The position numbers and the translations under genes are program-made. The notes below the pieces were generated by a model. That model had not been told where the DNA came from. It saw only the letters and a program-made list of their open reading frames with translations, and did no database searches. Shown piece by piece: positions 16,900-25,286 of a DNA stretch of 64,000 nucleotides. Origin of the DNA: Rhizobiales bacterium GAS188 (GTDB lineage: Bacteria > Pseudomonadota > Alphaproteobacteria > Rhizobiales > Beijerinckiaceae); contig FNSS01000003.1 of assembly GCA_900104855.1 (NCBI GenBank), positions 272,534 to 336,533 of the forward strand, read 5' to 3'. Every line of letters starts with the position of its first letter. Positions within the stretch are counted from its first letter, which is position 1.

Positions 16900-17925
16900 C
16901 TAGCGCTGCGGCACGCCGCTATTCACGCAACAGGATTCGCGGACGATCAAATCGGTTTGCAACACGATCCGGCGGCTCCGCACGCCCGCCTTCCCGGTAA
17001 TTCGCTCGAATAAAAGCTGTGCACCCAAACTGCCGAATGTTTCCGCTGGCTGATCGATGACGGTCAGGAAAGGCGACAACACCGCCAGATGCTCGACGTC
17101 ATCGAAGCAGACCAGACCTATGTCCTTCGGGACAGAAAGTCCCCGCTCACGCAAGGCCTGCATTGCGCCCACTACGGTCATATTGTTCACAGTGAAGATC
17201 GCCGTGGGCAGGGGGGCGATCGCCAAGATCTGCTGAGCCGCGCGATAGCCGCCCATTTGATCGACCGTCGTTCGGAAGACGAGTTCCTCGTGGTACATGA
17301 GGCCGGCATGTTCGAGAGCTTCGCGGTAGCCGCGTAGGCGCTCACGTCCCGTCGAGGTGTCGTCAACATCCGTGATGTGAGCGATCTGTTTGTGGCCGAT
17401 CACGATCAGATGCTCAACCAATCGACGCGCTCCGGCTGCGCTGTCGCTAACGATCAGGTCGCAATCAACGTCGGGGAGTGCGCGATCTATCAGAACTAGG
17501 GGAAAACCGCCCCGCAGCAGCGACAGGATGCTTGCGCGCGACCGATCGCTCGCTGCCGCGAGGAGGAGGCCCTCGACGCGGTGGGAAACCAAGTCCTCGA
17601 TGTATTCACGTTCGAGCCGCAGGTCGCCTTCGCTATTGCAGAGAAGGACGCGATAGCCGGCGCGCCGAGCAGCGGTTTCGGCACCTCGGACGACGGGCGC
17701 GAAAAAGGGATTGACGAAATCGGGGACGATAAGCCCAATCGTCTGGGTCTTTTGGGAGATCAGGCCCCGCGCGATCCGGTTCGGCACGTAGTCGAGCGCC
17801 GCGATTGCCTCCTCCACCCGCTGCTGAGTTTCAGCGTCGACGCCCTCGCGGCCGTTGATCACCCGCGAAACTGTCATGGCCGAGACCCCAGCCCTCTTGC
17901 CGACATCGCGCATTGTAACCGCCAA
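16900..17925 (-). CDS. LacI-family transcriptional regulator of the adjacent sugar importer
   Basis: This DNA-binding repressor has 341 aa. Residues about 5-50 hold the LacI HTH and hinge helix (MRDVGKRAGVSAMTVSRVIN and later YVPNRIARGL). The rest is a periplasmic-binding-protein-like sensor domain (IGLIVPDFVNPFFAPVVRGA ... VCFDDVEHLAVLSPFLTVID). Start: TTG 17925 has GGAGGG five bases upstream, and LAVTMRDVG is a usual beginning for this family; ATG 17913 is possible. It is divergent from a sugar ABC operon that starts at 18069, with two perfect 12-bp palindromes between them, so it most likely represses that operon in the absence of its sugar. Confidence 0.9.
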   Translation of the reverse strand: MAVTMRDVGKRAGVSAMTVSRVINGREGVDAETQQRVEEAIAALDYVPNRIARGLISQKTQTIGLIVPDFVNPFFAPVVRGAETAARRAGYRVLLCNSEGDLRLEREYIEDLVSHRVEGLLLAAASDRSRASILSLLRGGFPLVLIDRALPDVDCDLIVSDSAAGARRLVEHLIVIGHKQIAHITDVDDTSTGRERLRGYREALEHAGLMYHEELVFRTTVDQMGGYRAAQQILAIAPLPTAIFTVNNMTVVGAMQALRERGLSVPKDIGLVCFDDVEHLAVLSPFLTVIDQPAETFGSLGAQLLFERITGKAGVRSRRIVLQTDLIVRESCCVNSGVPQR

Positions 17926-17937
17926 GGATTCCCTCCA

Positions 17938-17949
17938 TGTTACGTAACA
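17938..17949. promoter_or_regulatory. Candidate LacI operator 1
   Basis: TGTTACGTAACA is a perfect 12-bp palindrome with a central CG, as expected for LacI-family sites. It overlaps the translation start region of the lacI-type gene, which would suit autorepression. Confidence 0.55.
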
Positions 17950-18016
17950 AATCAGGATTGTTACACTATCAAATAATTCTCTGCAATAACTGGGTTTGAC
18001 GTCAATTTTATTTCTA

Positions 18017-18028
18017 GTTATCGATAAC
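18017..18028. promoter_or_regulatory. Candidate LacI operator 2
   Basis: GTTATCGATAAC is a perfect palindrome with a central CG, 41 bp before the binding-protein gene. It resembles known operators of gluconate-type LacI proteins. It shares GTTA/TAAC arms with operator 1; the centres lie 79 bp apart, a distance compatible with looping. Confidence 0.6.
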
Positions 18029-18068
18029 ATCATAATCCGCGAGGCAGCGCCAGCATTGGGAGGAAGAG

Positions 18069-19145
18069 ATGAGGAATTATCGGGCTCGCCTTAGGACAGC
18101 CGCCCCTTGGGTCTTCGCTGCAGCGATTGGGCTTGTTGCGTCAGCGGCGGCTGCAGGGGAAGCTTGCACCCCGGGCAAGACACACAAGATCGCGTTCATG
18201 CTCAAGCAGCAGACCGCGTTCCGCTACCTGAATGCAGATATCCCGTTCTTCAAAAAGACAGCGGAAGCGACCGGCTACCAGGTCATCGTCCAATCGGCCG
18301 AAAACGATGCCCAGAACCAGATCGCCCAAGCCGAAAACGTCATCACCCAAGGTGTAGACGCGATCGTCATCCAACCCGTCGATTTCCATGTTGCGGCCGG
18401 CATCGCCGAAATGGCGACGAAGGCTGGAATTCCACTCGCCTCTTACGATGACCTGATCCTAGGGGCGAAGCAGGCCGGATATATCGGTCGTGATCCCAAG
18501 GATGGAGGTGCCGCAGCTGCCAGGGCGGTCGTGGCGGTGGTTCCGAAAGGAAATTACGTCCTCGTTGGCGGCGATGCCGGGCAGACCGGTTCGACCCTCA
18601 TGCAAGAGGGCTATCACGTCGTTCTCGACCCCCTGGTCGCCAAAGGCGACGTCAAGATCGTGATGGATCAATTCACTCCCAAGTGGAAGACGGAGCCGGC
18701 ACAGGCGAATGCCGAGAACGCATTGACGGCGAACAAGAACAAGGTCGATGCGTTCCTCGTCTCCTATGACGGCATGTCACTTGGCGTGCTGCAGGCAATC
18801 GAGGCAGCCGGCATCAAGGCCGGCTCCATTCTGGTAACCGGCCAGGACATGGAGCTTGCCGCGGCACAGGCGATCGTCGAAGGCCGCCAATTCGGCAGCC
18901 TCTGGCCTGCCCCCGACGAAATGGCGATCGCGGGCGCGAAGGCAGCAGTCGCAATGGCTGGGTGCAAGGATGTCGGCGCGACGACGACGGCCGATAACGG
19001 AGCGGGTCAGATTCCCTGGGTGAAGACCCCGATCTATCTTGTCGGCCAAAAGGATATGGCGAGCTTCGTCTGCAAGCATCCCTTCTGGTTGAACATCAAC
19101 GAGGTCTACAAGAACGTTCCCGACAAGAAACCGACCTGCGGCTAG
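18069..19145 (+). CDS. Sugar ABC transporter periplasmic binding protein
   Basis: This captures a monosaccharide-like ligand in the periplasm and delivers it to the permease at 20725. It has 358 aa. GGGAGGAAGAG stands before ATG 18069. A signal peptide ends at VASAAAAGEA. The mature part is a cluster-B (RbsB/XylF-like) two-lobed fold: HKIAFMLKQQTAFRYLNADI, GVDAIVIQPVD, YIGRDPKDGG, VDAFLVSYDGMSLGVLQAIE, VTGQDMELAAAQAI. The D-x-x-x-D and GQD parts match the xylose/ribose-type hinge region. Two Cys near the C-terminus (AGCKD and FVCKH) may form a disulphide. It is the first gene of the operon, controlled by the divergent LacI protein. Confidence 0.9.
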   Translation: MRNYRARLRTAAPWVFAAAIGLVASAAAAGEACTPGKTHKIAFMLKQQTAFRYLNADIPFFKKTAEATGYQVIVQSAENDAQNQIAQAENVITQGVDAIVIQPVDFHVAAGIAEMATKAGIPLASYDDLILGAKQAGYIGRDPKDGGAAAARAVVAVVPKGNYVLVGGDAGQTGSTLMQEGYHVVLDPLVAKGDVKIVMDQFTPKWKTEPAQANAENALTANKNKVDAFLVSYDGMSLGVLQAIEAAGIKAGSILVTGQDMELAAAQAIVEGRQFGSLWPAPDEMAIAGAKAAVAMAGCKDVGATTTADNGAGQIPWVKTPIYLVGQKDMASFVCKHPFWLNINEVYKNVPDKKPTCG

Positions 19146-19198
19146 GCTATAGTCCGGGTTTGCCGAAGCCGGCCATATGGACCATGTCGCATTTTCCC

Positions 19199-19232
19199 AG
19201 GGGCACCGCACGCCGCATGGAACGGTGCCCCT
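19199..19232 (+). promoter_or_regulatory. Intercistronic hairpin between binding-protein and ATPase genes
   Basis: AGGGGCACCG (19199-19208) and CGGTGCCCCT (19223-19232) form a perfect 10-bp stem with a 14-nt loop. It sits in the gap after the binding-protein gene and has no T-run. In many sugar ABC operons such a structure stabilises the upstream message or reduces read-through, so that the binding protein is made in excess. It immediately abuts the first codons of the ATPase homology. Confidence 0.7.
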
Positions 19233-19313
19233 GTTGTTTCGGCTTCGAAGCTCACCAAACAGTTTCCCGGGGTCCTCGCCCTTCGCGAGGTCAGCCTTTC
19301 GATCGAAGCCGGA

Positions 19314-20732
19314 GTGATCGTCGCCCTGCTCGGACAGAACGGGGCCGGCAAGTCGACCCTGATCCAGATTCTCGCCGGAGTTCACCCGGCAGGCAGCTAT
19401 TCCGGCGAGATGAGGCTTTCCGATACGAGCTACCGTCCGGCCAATGTCGCCGAAGCCGAAAGGGCAGGGGTGGCCCTCGTTCCCCAAGAGATCAATGTCG
19501 TCCCCGAGCTCAGCGTCGCGGAGAACATTTGTCTCAACGCCGAGCCGACGCGATGGGGTTTCATCGATGTCGCAGCGCGGCTGGCACGAGCCCGAGCCGC
19601 GCTCGACGATTTCGATCTCGACGTCGATCCGGCCTTGCGGATATCCAAGCTCGATTTGGCGACGCAGCAGCTCGTGATTATCGCCCGTGCGCTGTCGAAG
19701 AAGGCCCGTCTTCTGATCCTCGACGAGCCTACGACCGCATTGACCGAGAGCGAGTCGCACCATCTCTACGACCGCTTGCGCGCCTTGAGGGGGCGCGGTG
19801 TCGCCGTCATCCTCGTGTCGCACCGTCTCGCTGAGGTGTTCGCGATTTCCGACCGGATCATCGTGCTGCGGGACGGTGTCATCCGCGGCGATTACCGCAC
19901 ACGGGACGTGTCGAGGCCCCAAGTGGTGGCCGCGATGATCGGCGATGTCGAAACGAACAGCTTGCGCCCCAAGGGCCGCGCCGTCGATGAGGTGGCGCTC
20001 GAGGTGCGCGGCCTGACAGTCTTCGATCCCGGCGACGACAGCCGGGCAAGAGTTCGCGATCTGGATCTTAAGGTCCACAGCGGCGAAATCGTGGGACTGT
20101 TCGGGCTGCTCGGCGCCGGGTGCATCGAAGCTGCGCTCGCGATCTACGGAGCCTGGCCCGGCAACAGCTGCGGCGAGACTCGCATAGACGGCGAAATAGT
20201 GACCATTGCCAGCCCCGCGGATGCGGTGGCGTTGGGGATAGGCCTTATGGCGCAAGACCGCCGAGACTGCCTCGTTCAGGATCAGTCGATCAAGGACAAT
20301 ATCCTGATCGCCAGCCTAGCGGCTCTGGCACACTGGGGCGTGCTCGACATCGCTGGGTCCCGCCGGCTTGCTGCGGACCAGGTCGGCCGCTTGCAAATCA
20401 AGGCTTCCTCGATCGATGCCGAGGTGGGCACGCTTTCCGGCGGGAACCAGCAGAAGGTCCAGATCGCGCGTTGGTTGGCGGCGCGAGCCCGCATCCTTAT
20501 CCTCATCGATCCGACCAGGGGGGTCGATGTGGGCGCGCGAGGCGAGATCAAGCGCATCTGGTCCGATCTCACCGGCAACGGCCAGGCCATCCTTCTCGCT
20601 TCCACCGACATCGAAGAGCTCATTGATGTCTGTTCCCGGGTCATTGTCATGCGGCAAGGTCGCGCCGTCGCCGAGCTCCATGGCAAAGGGCTGAATGAAG
20701 TGGCGCTTCTGCGGAGCGCCGCGGATGGCTGA
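19314..20732 (+). CDS. Sugar ABC transporter ATP-binding protein with two ATPase domains
   Basis: This powers the sugar importer as an RbsA/XylG-type double ATPase. Domain 1 has Walker A GQNGAGKST, signature LDLATQQLVIIARALS and Walker B LLILDEPT. Domain 2 has a weak Walker A (GLFGLLGAGCIEA), a good signature (LSGGNQQKVQIARWLA) and Walker B LILIDPTRGVD, typical of the second half of this family. Family sequence actually begins about 27 codons earlier (VVSASKLTKQFPGVLALREV at 19233), but no ATG, GTG or TTG lies in that frame back to its stop at 19144-19146. GTG 19314 is the first legal start and would remove the first beta strand. A small indel near the hairpin, or a rare start codon, is possible. 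The stop overlaps the permease start. Confidence 0.85.
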   Translation: MIVALLGQNGAGKSTLIQILAGVHPAGSYSGEMRLSDTSYRPANVAEAERAGVALVPQEINVVPELSVAENICLNAEPTRWGFIDVAARLARARAALDDFDLDVDPALRISKLDLATQQLVIIARALSKKARLLILDEPTTALTESESHHLYDRLRALRGRGVAVILVSHRLAEVFAISDRIIVLRDGVIRGDYRTRDVSRPQVVAAMIGDVETNSLRPKGRAVDEVALEVRGLTVFDPGDDSRARVRDLDLKVHSGEIVGLFGLLGAGCIEAALAIYGAWPGNSCGETRIDGEIVTIASPADAVALGIGLMAQDRRDCLVQDQSIKDNILIASLAALAHWGVLDIAGSRRLAADQVGRLQIKASSIDAEVGTLSGGNQQKVQIARWLAARARILILIDPTRGVDVGARGEIKRIWSDLTGNGQAILLASTDIEELIDVCSRVIVMRQGRAVAELHGKGLNEVALLRSAADG

Positions 20733-21939
20733 ACGAGGCTTCGACAAACCACGGGAATGGTCTGCCAACGCGTTCTTTTCTCGCGCTGCAAGCTTCCCGC
20801 TGCGCATTGCGCGGGTCTCCGCGCTGCGAGACTCGATGCTGCTTTTCGTTCTCGCCGCCGTCTGGATGTTCTTCTATTTTGCCACCGGCGGAACGTTCCT
20901 CACGCAGCGCAATCTCGTTCTGCTGGCGCTGCAAACTTCGATCGTCAGCCTCGCCGCCATCAGCGCGGTGATGTTGATCGTCACTCGCAATTTCGATCTC
21001 TCGGTGGGTTCGGCAGTCGCCTTAGTCGGCGTCATTCTCGCGGTCCTCACGATCAAACAGGACGTGAACCCCATTTTGGCGGTGATCGTCGCGATCTGCG
21101 GTGGGCTCCTGATGGGTGCCTGGCAAGGCTTTTGGGTGACGCGCATCGGCGTCTCATCCTTCATCGTGACGCTCGCCGGAATGCTCTATTTCCGCGGCAT
21201 CTCGATGATCGCGACCAATGGAGCGACGGTTGCGCCTTTGCCGAGGTCGCTGACCGGCCTTGCGACCGGCTTTCTCCCTCCGCTCCCGTCGGCGGTCGCG
21301 ATTCTGCTGGCTTTGGCAGCCTACGCCGCATTGAGGCTAACGGAACTGAGGCGTGCACGGACGCTCGGCGTCTCCAACAGCTTCGAGGCGGACGCGGCAC
21401 GCGTCCTCATCCCGCCGGCGCTCGCGGCCGTTGCCGCTCTATGGATAGCGTCGTGGCAGGGCATCCCCTACCTCGTCCTCCTGGTGGCCGTTTCGACTTT
21501 CACGGCAGAGTTCGTCATGCGCCGCACGCGCTACGGCGCCCAGCTTTACGCCATCGGCGGAAATCCGGAGGCCGCCCGCCTGTCCGGCATCAATCTCAAG
21601 CGCGCGATCTTCTGGAATTTTGTTATCGCCGGGTTCGCTTACGGGATCACCGGGGTCGCGTTGACGGCTCGGGTAAGCGGCGCCGTCGGCGGCAGCGCAG
21701 GGCTTTTTCTCGAGCTCGACGCGATCGCGGCCGCCATTATCGGCGGCACCTCCCTTTCGGGAGGTCGCGGCCGCGTGCTGGGCGCCCTTCTCGGCGCGCT
21801 TCTGATGGGCAGTCTCAACAACGGCATGAGCCTGATGAACGTGCCGACTTTCTATCAGGACACGGCGCGCGGCGTCGTGCTGCTCCTCGCCGTCGCAATC
21901 GATCAGCTCAGCCGCCGCGACCGAGCGCGCAACCCGTAG
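20725..21939 (+). CDS. Sugar ABC transporter permease (RbsC/XylH family)
   Basis: An inner-membrane channel subunit of 404 aa with about ten hydrophobic segments (such as LLFVLAAVWMFFYFATGG, SIVSLAAISAVMLIVTRNFD and LIPPALAAVAALWIASWQG). Family hallmarks are FDLSVGSAVALVGVI near the N-terminus and YAIGGNPEAARLSGINL in the cytoplasmic loop that contacts the ATPase. IIGGTSLSGGRGRVLGALLG near the C-terminus is another. ATG 20725 overlaps the end of the ATPase gene by 8 bp, which implies translational coupling. The extra central segment is of the longer XylH type. With the two upstream genes it forms a complete importer. Confidence 0.9.
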   Translation: MAERGFDKPREWSANAFFSRAASFPLRIARVSALRDSMLLFVLAAVWMFFYFATGGTFLTQRNLVLLALQTSIVSLAAISAVMLIVTRNFDLSVGSAVALVGVILAVLTIKQDVNPILAVIVAICGGLLMGAWQGFWVTRIGVSSFIVTLAGMLYFRGISMIATNGATVAPLPRSLTGLATGFLPPLPSAVAILLALAAYAALRLTELRRARTLGVSNSFEADAARVLIPPALAAVAALWIASWQGIPYLVLLVAVSTFTAEFVMRRTRYGAQLYAIGGNPEAARLSGINLKRAIFWNFVIAGFAYGITGVALTARVSGAVGGSAGLFLELDAIAAAIIGGTSLSGGRGRVLGALLGALLMGSLNNGMSLMNVPTFYQDTARGVVLLLAVAIDQLSRRDRARNP

Positions 21940-22344
21940 CCCGGCACTGTCGGGCAGAAGCGGTCGAGGAGCTGCCGATTACGGAAGACGAGGCTGCCGC
22001 CGAAGAGTCGGGTGCCAGGGCAAGCTCACGACGCGACCGATTGGATCACGCAGGTTTGGCGCGTTCGCCAGCAATCACGCCAGCCGCCGGCCGCACCGAT
22101 GGACTGGCAGACATTTGGCGAGCTGTTGAAGGATCTTGGTGCGCTCCTGGCCGGGGCGGCTCAGTTCGCGCGCACCGGCCGATGACCCGCGTTTATCGAT
22201 AGTGACGAGCCTGGGCAAAATACCGGGATTCTGGCGGCAGAGGACCGCTCCGCCTGTTCCTCCCCGTATGGCCGAGCTCGACGACGGTCTGCTTGCATTT
22301 CGGCTTCGCACGTATTATCTCACGTATCACAAGAGGGTGACGCT
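21940..22344. other. Intergenic region with a direct repeat before the toxin-antitoxin pair
   Basis: No gene is recognised. CACGTAT occurs at 22309-22315 and again at 22321-22327, a 12-bp period on the same helix face scale, just upstream of the antitoxin start. It is a candidate autoregulatory site of the PrlF-YhaV complex. Confidence 0.4.
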
Positions 22345-22713
22345 ATGTCAAATCCAGTATTCAAGGGATCGATCACGACGACGGGGCGCTCCGAGGCGCT
22401 TCGTCTCGACAAGGCGTTGTTCAAGGCGCATCCAGAATTTCGGCAGCGGGCCAAGATTCGCGCACACGTGATCGGCCCTGGGAGCTTGCTCGTCACCTTG
22501 GAGGCCGACGAAAACATCGGCGCCGACTTGGAGGACGCGATCGAGCGCGATCCGGTCGTTTCGGCCTATCTCTCCTTTCTGGAACGGGACATGAGCGAGC
22601 ATCCCGAGCGCCTCCGGCCGTTCACCGAGGCCGATCTCGTCCGGCTCGAAGCCCTGACCAAGGATGTCGTGGTCTCGGATGACGACGTGATTCCGGACGA
22701 TGTGACCCTGTGA
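22345..22713 (+). CDS. prlF: Type II antitoxin, PrlF (SohA) family
   Basis: PrlF antitoxins neutralise the ribonuclease YhaV and repress their own promoter through a swapped-hairpin AbrB fold. This 122-aa protein starts MSNPVFKGSITTTGRSEALR, consistent with the AbrB-type N-terminal strand-turn-strand. It ends in an acidic tail (VVVSDDDVIPDDVTL), likely the toxin-contacting part. The wording RPFTEADLVRLEALTKDV is typical of the rhizobial PrlF set. AAGAGGG lies upstream of ATG 22345. Its stop overlaps the GTG start of the toxin gene, the usual TA arrangement. Confidence 0.85.
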   Translation: MSNPVFKGSITTTGRSEALRLDKALFKAHPEFRQRAKIRAHVIGPGSLLVTLEADENIGADLEDAIERDPVVSAYLSFLERDMSEHPERLRPFTEADLVRLEALTKDVVVSDDDVIPDDVTL

Positions 22714-23201
22714 CGCCACCCGCGAATCCGTTTGCGGAGCGCCACGGCTGGAAGCTCTATCGCGCCAGCGCATTTGTTGAGGCCTTTGCCCCGCTGGAGG
22801 CGGAGGTTACGCGCCTGGCGGCCGATAAGCCCGACTCGTTTGCCTCGCATCCCAAGGCCAAGCTGATGGGTCGCATTCGCACGCTCATTATCGACGAGAT
22901 ACCGCGCGATCCGAATGCGCATATCTACGGGCTCGGCAATACCCTCGGCCCGGCCCATCGCCATTGGCGCCGCGCCAAGTTCCTCCAGCGATTCCGGCTG
23001 TTCTTCCGGTTCGACAGCGCGAGCCGGATCATCATCTATGCCTGGATGAATGACGAGAACACGCTGCGAAAGGCAGGATCGCGCAGCGACCCCTATGCCG
23101 TCTTCTCACGGCGGCTCGATGACGGGAATCCGCCTGACGGTTGGGATGAGCTCCTGGCGGACGCGCGTTGGGCCGAAGCCGGAACGTCACATGCACGATA
23201 G
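22710..23201 (+). CDS. yhaV: Type II toxin, YhaV family ribonuclease
   Basis: YhaV is an RNase of the RelE superfamily that cleaves mRNA at the ribosome. The 163-aa protein shows the family order: NPFAERHGWKLYRASAFVEA, HPKAKLMGRIRTLIIDEIPR, HRHWRRAKFLQRFRLFFRFD, IIIYAWMNDENTLRKAGSRS and DPYAVFSRRL. The basic and His residues in HRHWRRAKF and the Arg-rich strand fit the catalytic surface. GTG 22710 overlaps the antitoxin stop (GTGA). Intact toxin plus intact antitoxin suggests a working addiction module, which could stabilise the surrounding accessory DNA. Confidence 0.9.
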   Translation: MTPPANPFAERHGWKLYRASAFVEAFAPLEAEVTRLAADKPDSFASHPKAKLMGRIRTLIIDEIPRDPNAHIYGLGNTLGPAHRHWRRAKFLQRFRLFFRFDSASRIIIYAWMNDENTLRKAGSRSDPYAVFSRRLDDGNPPDGWDELLADARWAEAGTSHAR

Positions 23202-24073
23202 GCCGCCACCAACGCTCTTAACGCCAACACCTCGCAGTGGTTTGGAGCCTGCGCCTGATTGCCAAAAGGGTGAAATTCCGGCCCTTGAAATCTGAGGCGC
23301 CACCGCCAAGTGCGCGGCATAAGCGGCCTTTCATACCTTGCCCGATGTGCCGAAGAGGTCGCGCTGTTCGGCACGTCGGGCAAGGTCGGGCTTCGGGTCG
23401 CTTTCGGACCTGCTCGCCAGGCTTCAGCGGCCGGTGTCGACCGGCATGATCGTGATGACGATCGCGTCCTTGTGGTCCCAGTGACCGCGAAGCTGTGCAA
23501 GCCGGCCATCGGCTTTCAGAAAGCGTCTTCCGTCAAAAGTCTGGTGTGAATGCTGGTCGAAATATGACCCTCATCGGCGCCCGCGTGACCCCGCCAAGCC
23601 ATCGTTTCTGCTGGCAGGAACTCCAGTGACCCCCACGCCGATCCGGGCCGTGACCCCGTGCCGATCCACATCGAGCGCCGCCTGTTTCGAGCGCGGCGGC
23701 CTCACAGGGTCCTTCTCCTCCGCGCTGCTTTCCCGCGAGCTTCAGCGCGCCATTAAAAACGAGGGCAGCCGATCGCCATTGGCCCATCGGCAACGCCAGT
23801 CAGCCAATTGAGAATCTGAACGGTTAGCATAGGAGGCCTCACGATTTCCCCGTCGAGGCCTGCCAAATTCATCACATGGAGCAGGGCCGCAACGCACCCA
23901 CAATATTGCGGGCAGAAGCGGTGTCGCGCATAATATGATCCTCTCCGGACGTATCGCGGATGGGGCCGTGCGAGCGACCCGGAGATGACTGAAGCGAAAG
24001 CATGTCGTGCTTGAATCGAGCGGCCAGTCGCTTCTGTCTGGGCCAAAACGTCACAGCACCTTGGAAAGTGAAG
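23202..24073. other. Gene-free accessory spacer with a long hairpin
   Basis: Over 870 bp I find no gene. There is a near-perfect 18-bp hairpin at 23337-23384. The part 23530-23800 has the look of an insertion-sequence end, but I cannot identify a family. The frame of the downstream aldolase is open from 24002 without family sequence before 24074. Confidence 0.4.
23337..23384. repeat. Long inverted repeat (hairpin)
   Basis: CTTGCCCGATGTGCCGAA (23337-23354) is complementary to TTCGGCACGTCGGGCAAG (23367-23384) except for one position that would be a G-U pair in RNA. The loop is 12 nt. It lies 136 bp after the toxin gene. With no T-run it could be a Rho-assisted terminator, a mobile-element end or a binding site. 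Confidence 0.7.
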
Positions 24074-24973
24074 ATGGGAAAGCTTCAGGGCGTCATCGCT
24101 GCGGTCGCGACCCCACTCAAGGAAGATCGTTCGATCGATCTCGAACGCCTCATCGGCCATTGTCGCTGGCTTCTCGCGGATGGCGGCTGCGACGGCATCA
24201 ATCTCCTGGGCACGACCGGCGAAGCGACCTCCTTTTCGGTCGCGGCGCGCATCGATGCCATGCAGGCGATCGCAGGCTCAGGCCTGCCGCTCGAGTGTTT
24301 CATGGTCGGGACGGGAGCCGCGGCCCTGGCGGACGCCGTGCGCCTGACCGCGGAGGCCAAGGCCCTTGGCTTTGCCGGCGCGCTGCTTCTGCCGCCCTTC
24401 TACTACAAAGGTATCGACGCGGACGGCCTTGTCGCCTATGTGGAGGCAGTAGTCGAGCGGGTCGGTCGGGATGGGCTGCCGCTTTACCTCTATCACTTCC
24501 CGCAGAACTCGGGTGTTCCCTACAGCATCGATGTCGTGGCGCGGCTGCGCGAGGCGCATGCCGATGTCGTGCTCGGCCTCAAGGACAGCTCCGGGGACCT
24601 TGAATACTCGGCGGCCCTGGTGCGGCGCCTCGAGGGCTTCGCCGTCTTTCCGAGCGCAGAGGCTTCGCTCGGCCGTGCCAGGGAGCTCGGCTTTGCCGGC
24701 TGCATATCGGCGACGGCGAACGTCACTGGCCCCTTCGCCCAGCGCGCCTGGAGTGGCTCGGCAGCGGTCGCGCGCGAAGGGCTCGCCGGCGCAGTCGAGA
24801 TCCGCGCCGCGATCGCGCAGTTTCCGCTCGTCGCCGCCGTGAAGGCGTCGTTGGCCTTGCTGACGGAGGAGCCCGCCTGGCGCACGGTGATGCCGCCACT
24901 CTCTCCACTGTCGGAAGATGAGCTGGGCGCTCTCGACCGGGCGCTGCGGGCGACAGCCCTGATGGCGGATTGA
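24074..24973 (+). CDS. Dihydrodipicolinate synthase/N-acetylneuraminate lyase family aldolase
   Basis: This class I Schiff-base aldolase has 299 aa and a TIM barrel. GTTGEAT near residue 46 is the pyruvate-binding loop. The Tyr of LYHFPQNSG near 140 and the Lys of GLKDSSGD near 170 are the catalytic pair. The family includes DapA, sialic acid lyase and 2-keto-3-deoxy-sugar-acid aldolases. Sequence alone does not choose, but it sits near a sugar importer and away from lysine genes, so a catabolic keto-deoxy-sugar role is more likely than lysine biosynthesis (inference). ATG 24074 is preferred because the barrel starts immediately after it (GVIAAVATPLKED). Confidence 0.85.
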   Translation: MGKLQGVIAAVATPLKEDRSIDLERLIGHCRWLLADGGCDGINLLGTTGEATSFSVAARIDAMQAIAGSGLPLECFMVGTGAAALADAVRLTAEAKALGFAGALLLPPFYYKGIDADGLVAYVEAVVERVGRDGLPLYLYHFPQNSGVPYSIDVVARLREAHADVVLGLKDSSGDLEYSAALVRRLEGFAVFPSAEASLGRARELGFAGCISATANVTGPFAQRAWSGSAAVAREGLAGAVEIRAAIAQFPLVAAVKASLALLTEEPAWRTVMPPLSPLSEDELGALDRALRATALMAD

Positions 24974-25017
24974 AGCCGGAAGATGCTGGCCGGCGCCCAA
25001 CCGCATTCAGCCTGACT

Positions 25018-25262
25018 GCAAGCCAGGCCTCGACTGTCGCAGCCTCTCGATCGGGCAGAAGCGTCACGATCCGTCGTCGTTCCAAATCGCAGACGATGCT
25101 GCCGTAACGATGGTTCCTCCGGAGCGCCCAGTCGTCGATGCCGATGACGTTCAAGGGCTCGGTTCGGGCTCGGGCGCGTCGGCGGACAACACGCAGAAGC
25201 GTGTCGTTGCTCACCGGCAGCATCAGCCGCCTGGCAAAGCTGGGGGCGCCTCAAGGTTTGTG
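25018..25262 (-). mobile_element. ISL3-family transposase fragment
   Basis: On the minus strand the frame gives RRLMLPVSNDTLLRVVRRRA, then NVIGIDDWALRRNHRYGSIV and LERRRIVTLLPDREAATVEA before homology ends near 25018. This is the stretch around the first catalytic Asp (GIDDWA) of ISL3 transposases. The N-terminal zinc/HTH part and the C-terminal two thirds are gone, so the element is dead. No terminal repeats are seen. Confidence 0.75.
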
Positions 25263-25286
25263 CGCTAAACCGCGCTTGAGACCGTC

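Noticed and set aside
18777..20255. Long minus-strand frame across the binding-protein and ATPase genes
   Set aside because: It crosses two well-identified plus-strand genes and shows no domain of its own.
23530..23800. End of an IS21- or IS66-like element
   Set aside because: The texture suggests it, but I could not point to a transposase motif or terminal repeat, so no element is called.
24074..24973. dapA of lysine biosynthesis
   Set aside because: Family membership is clear, but the setting is catabolic and accessory, and the family includes several aldolases with the same residues, so no symbol is given.
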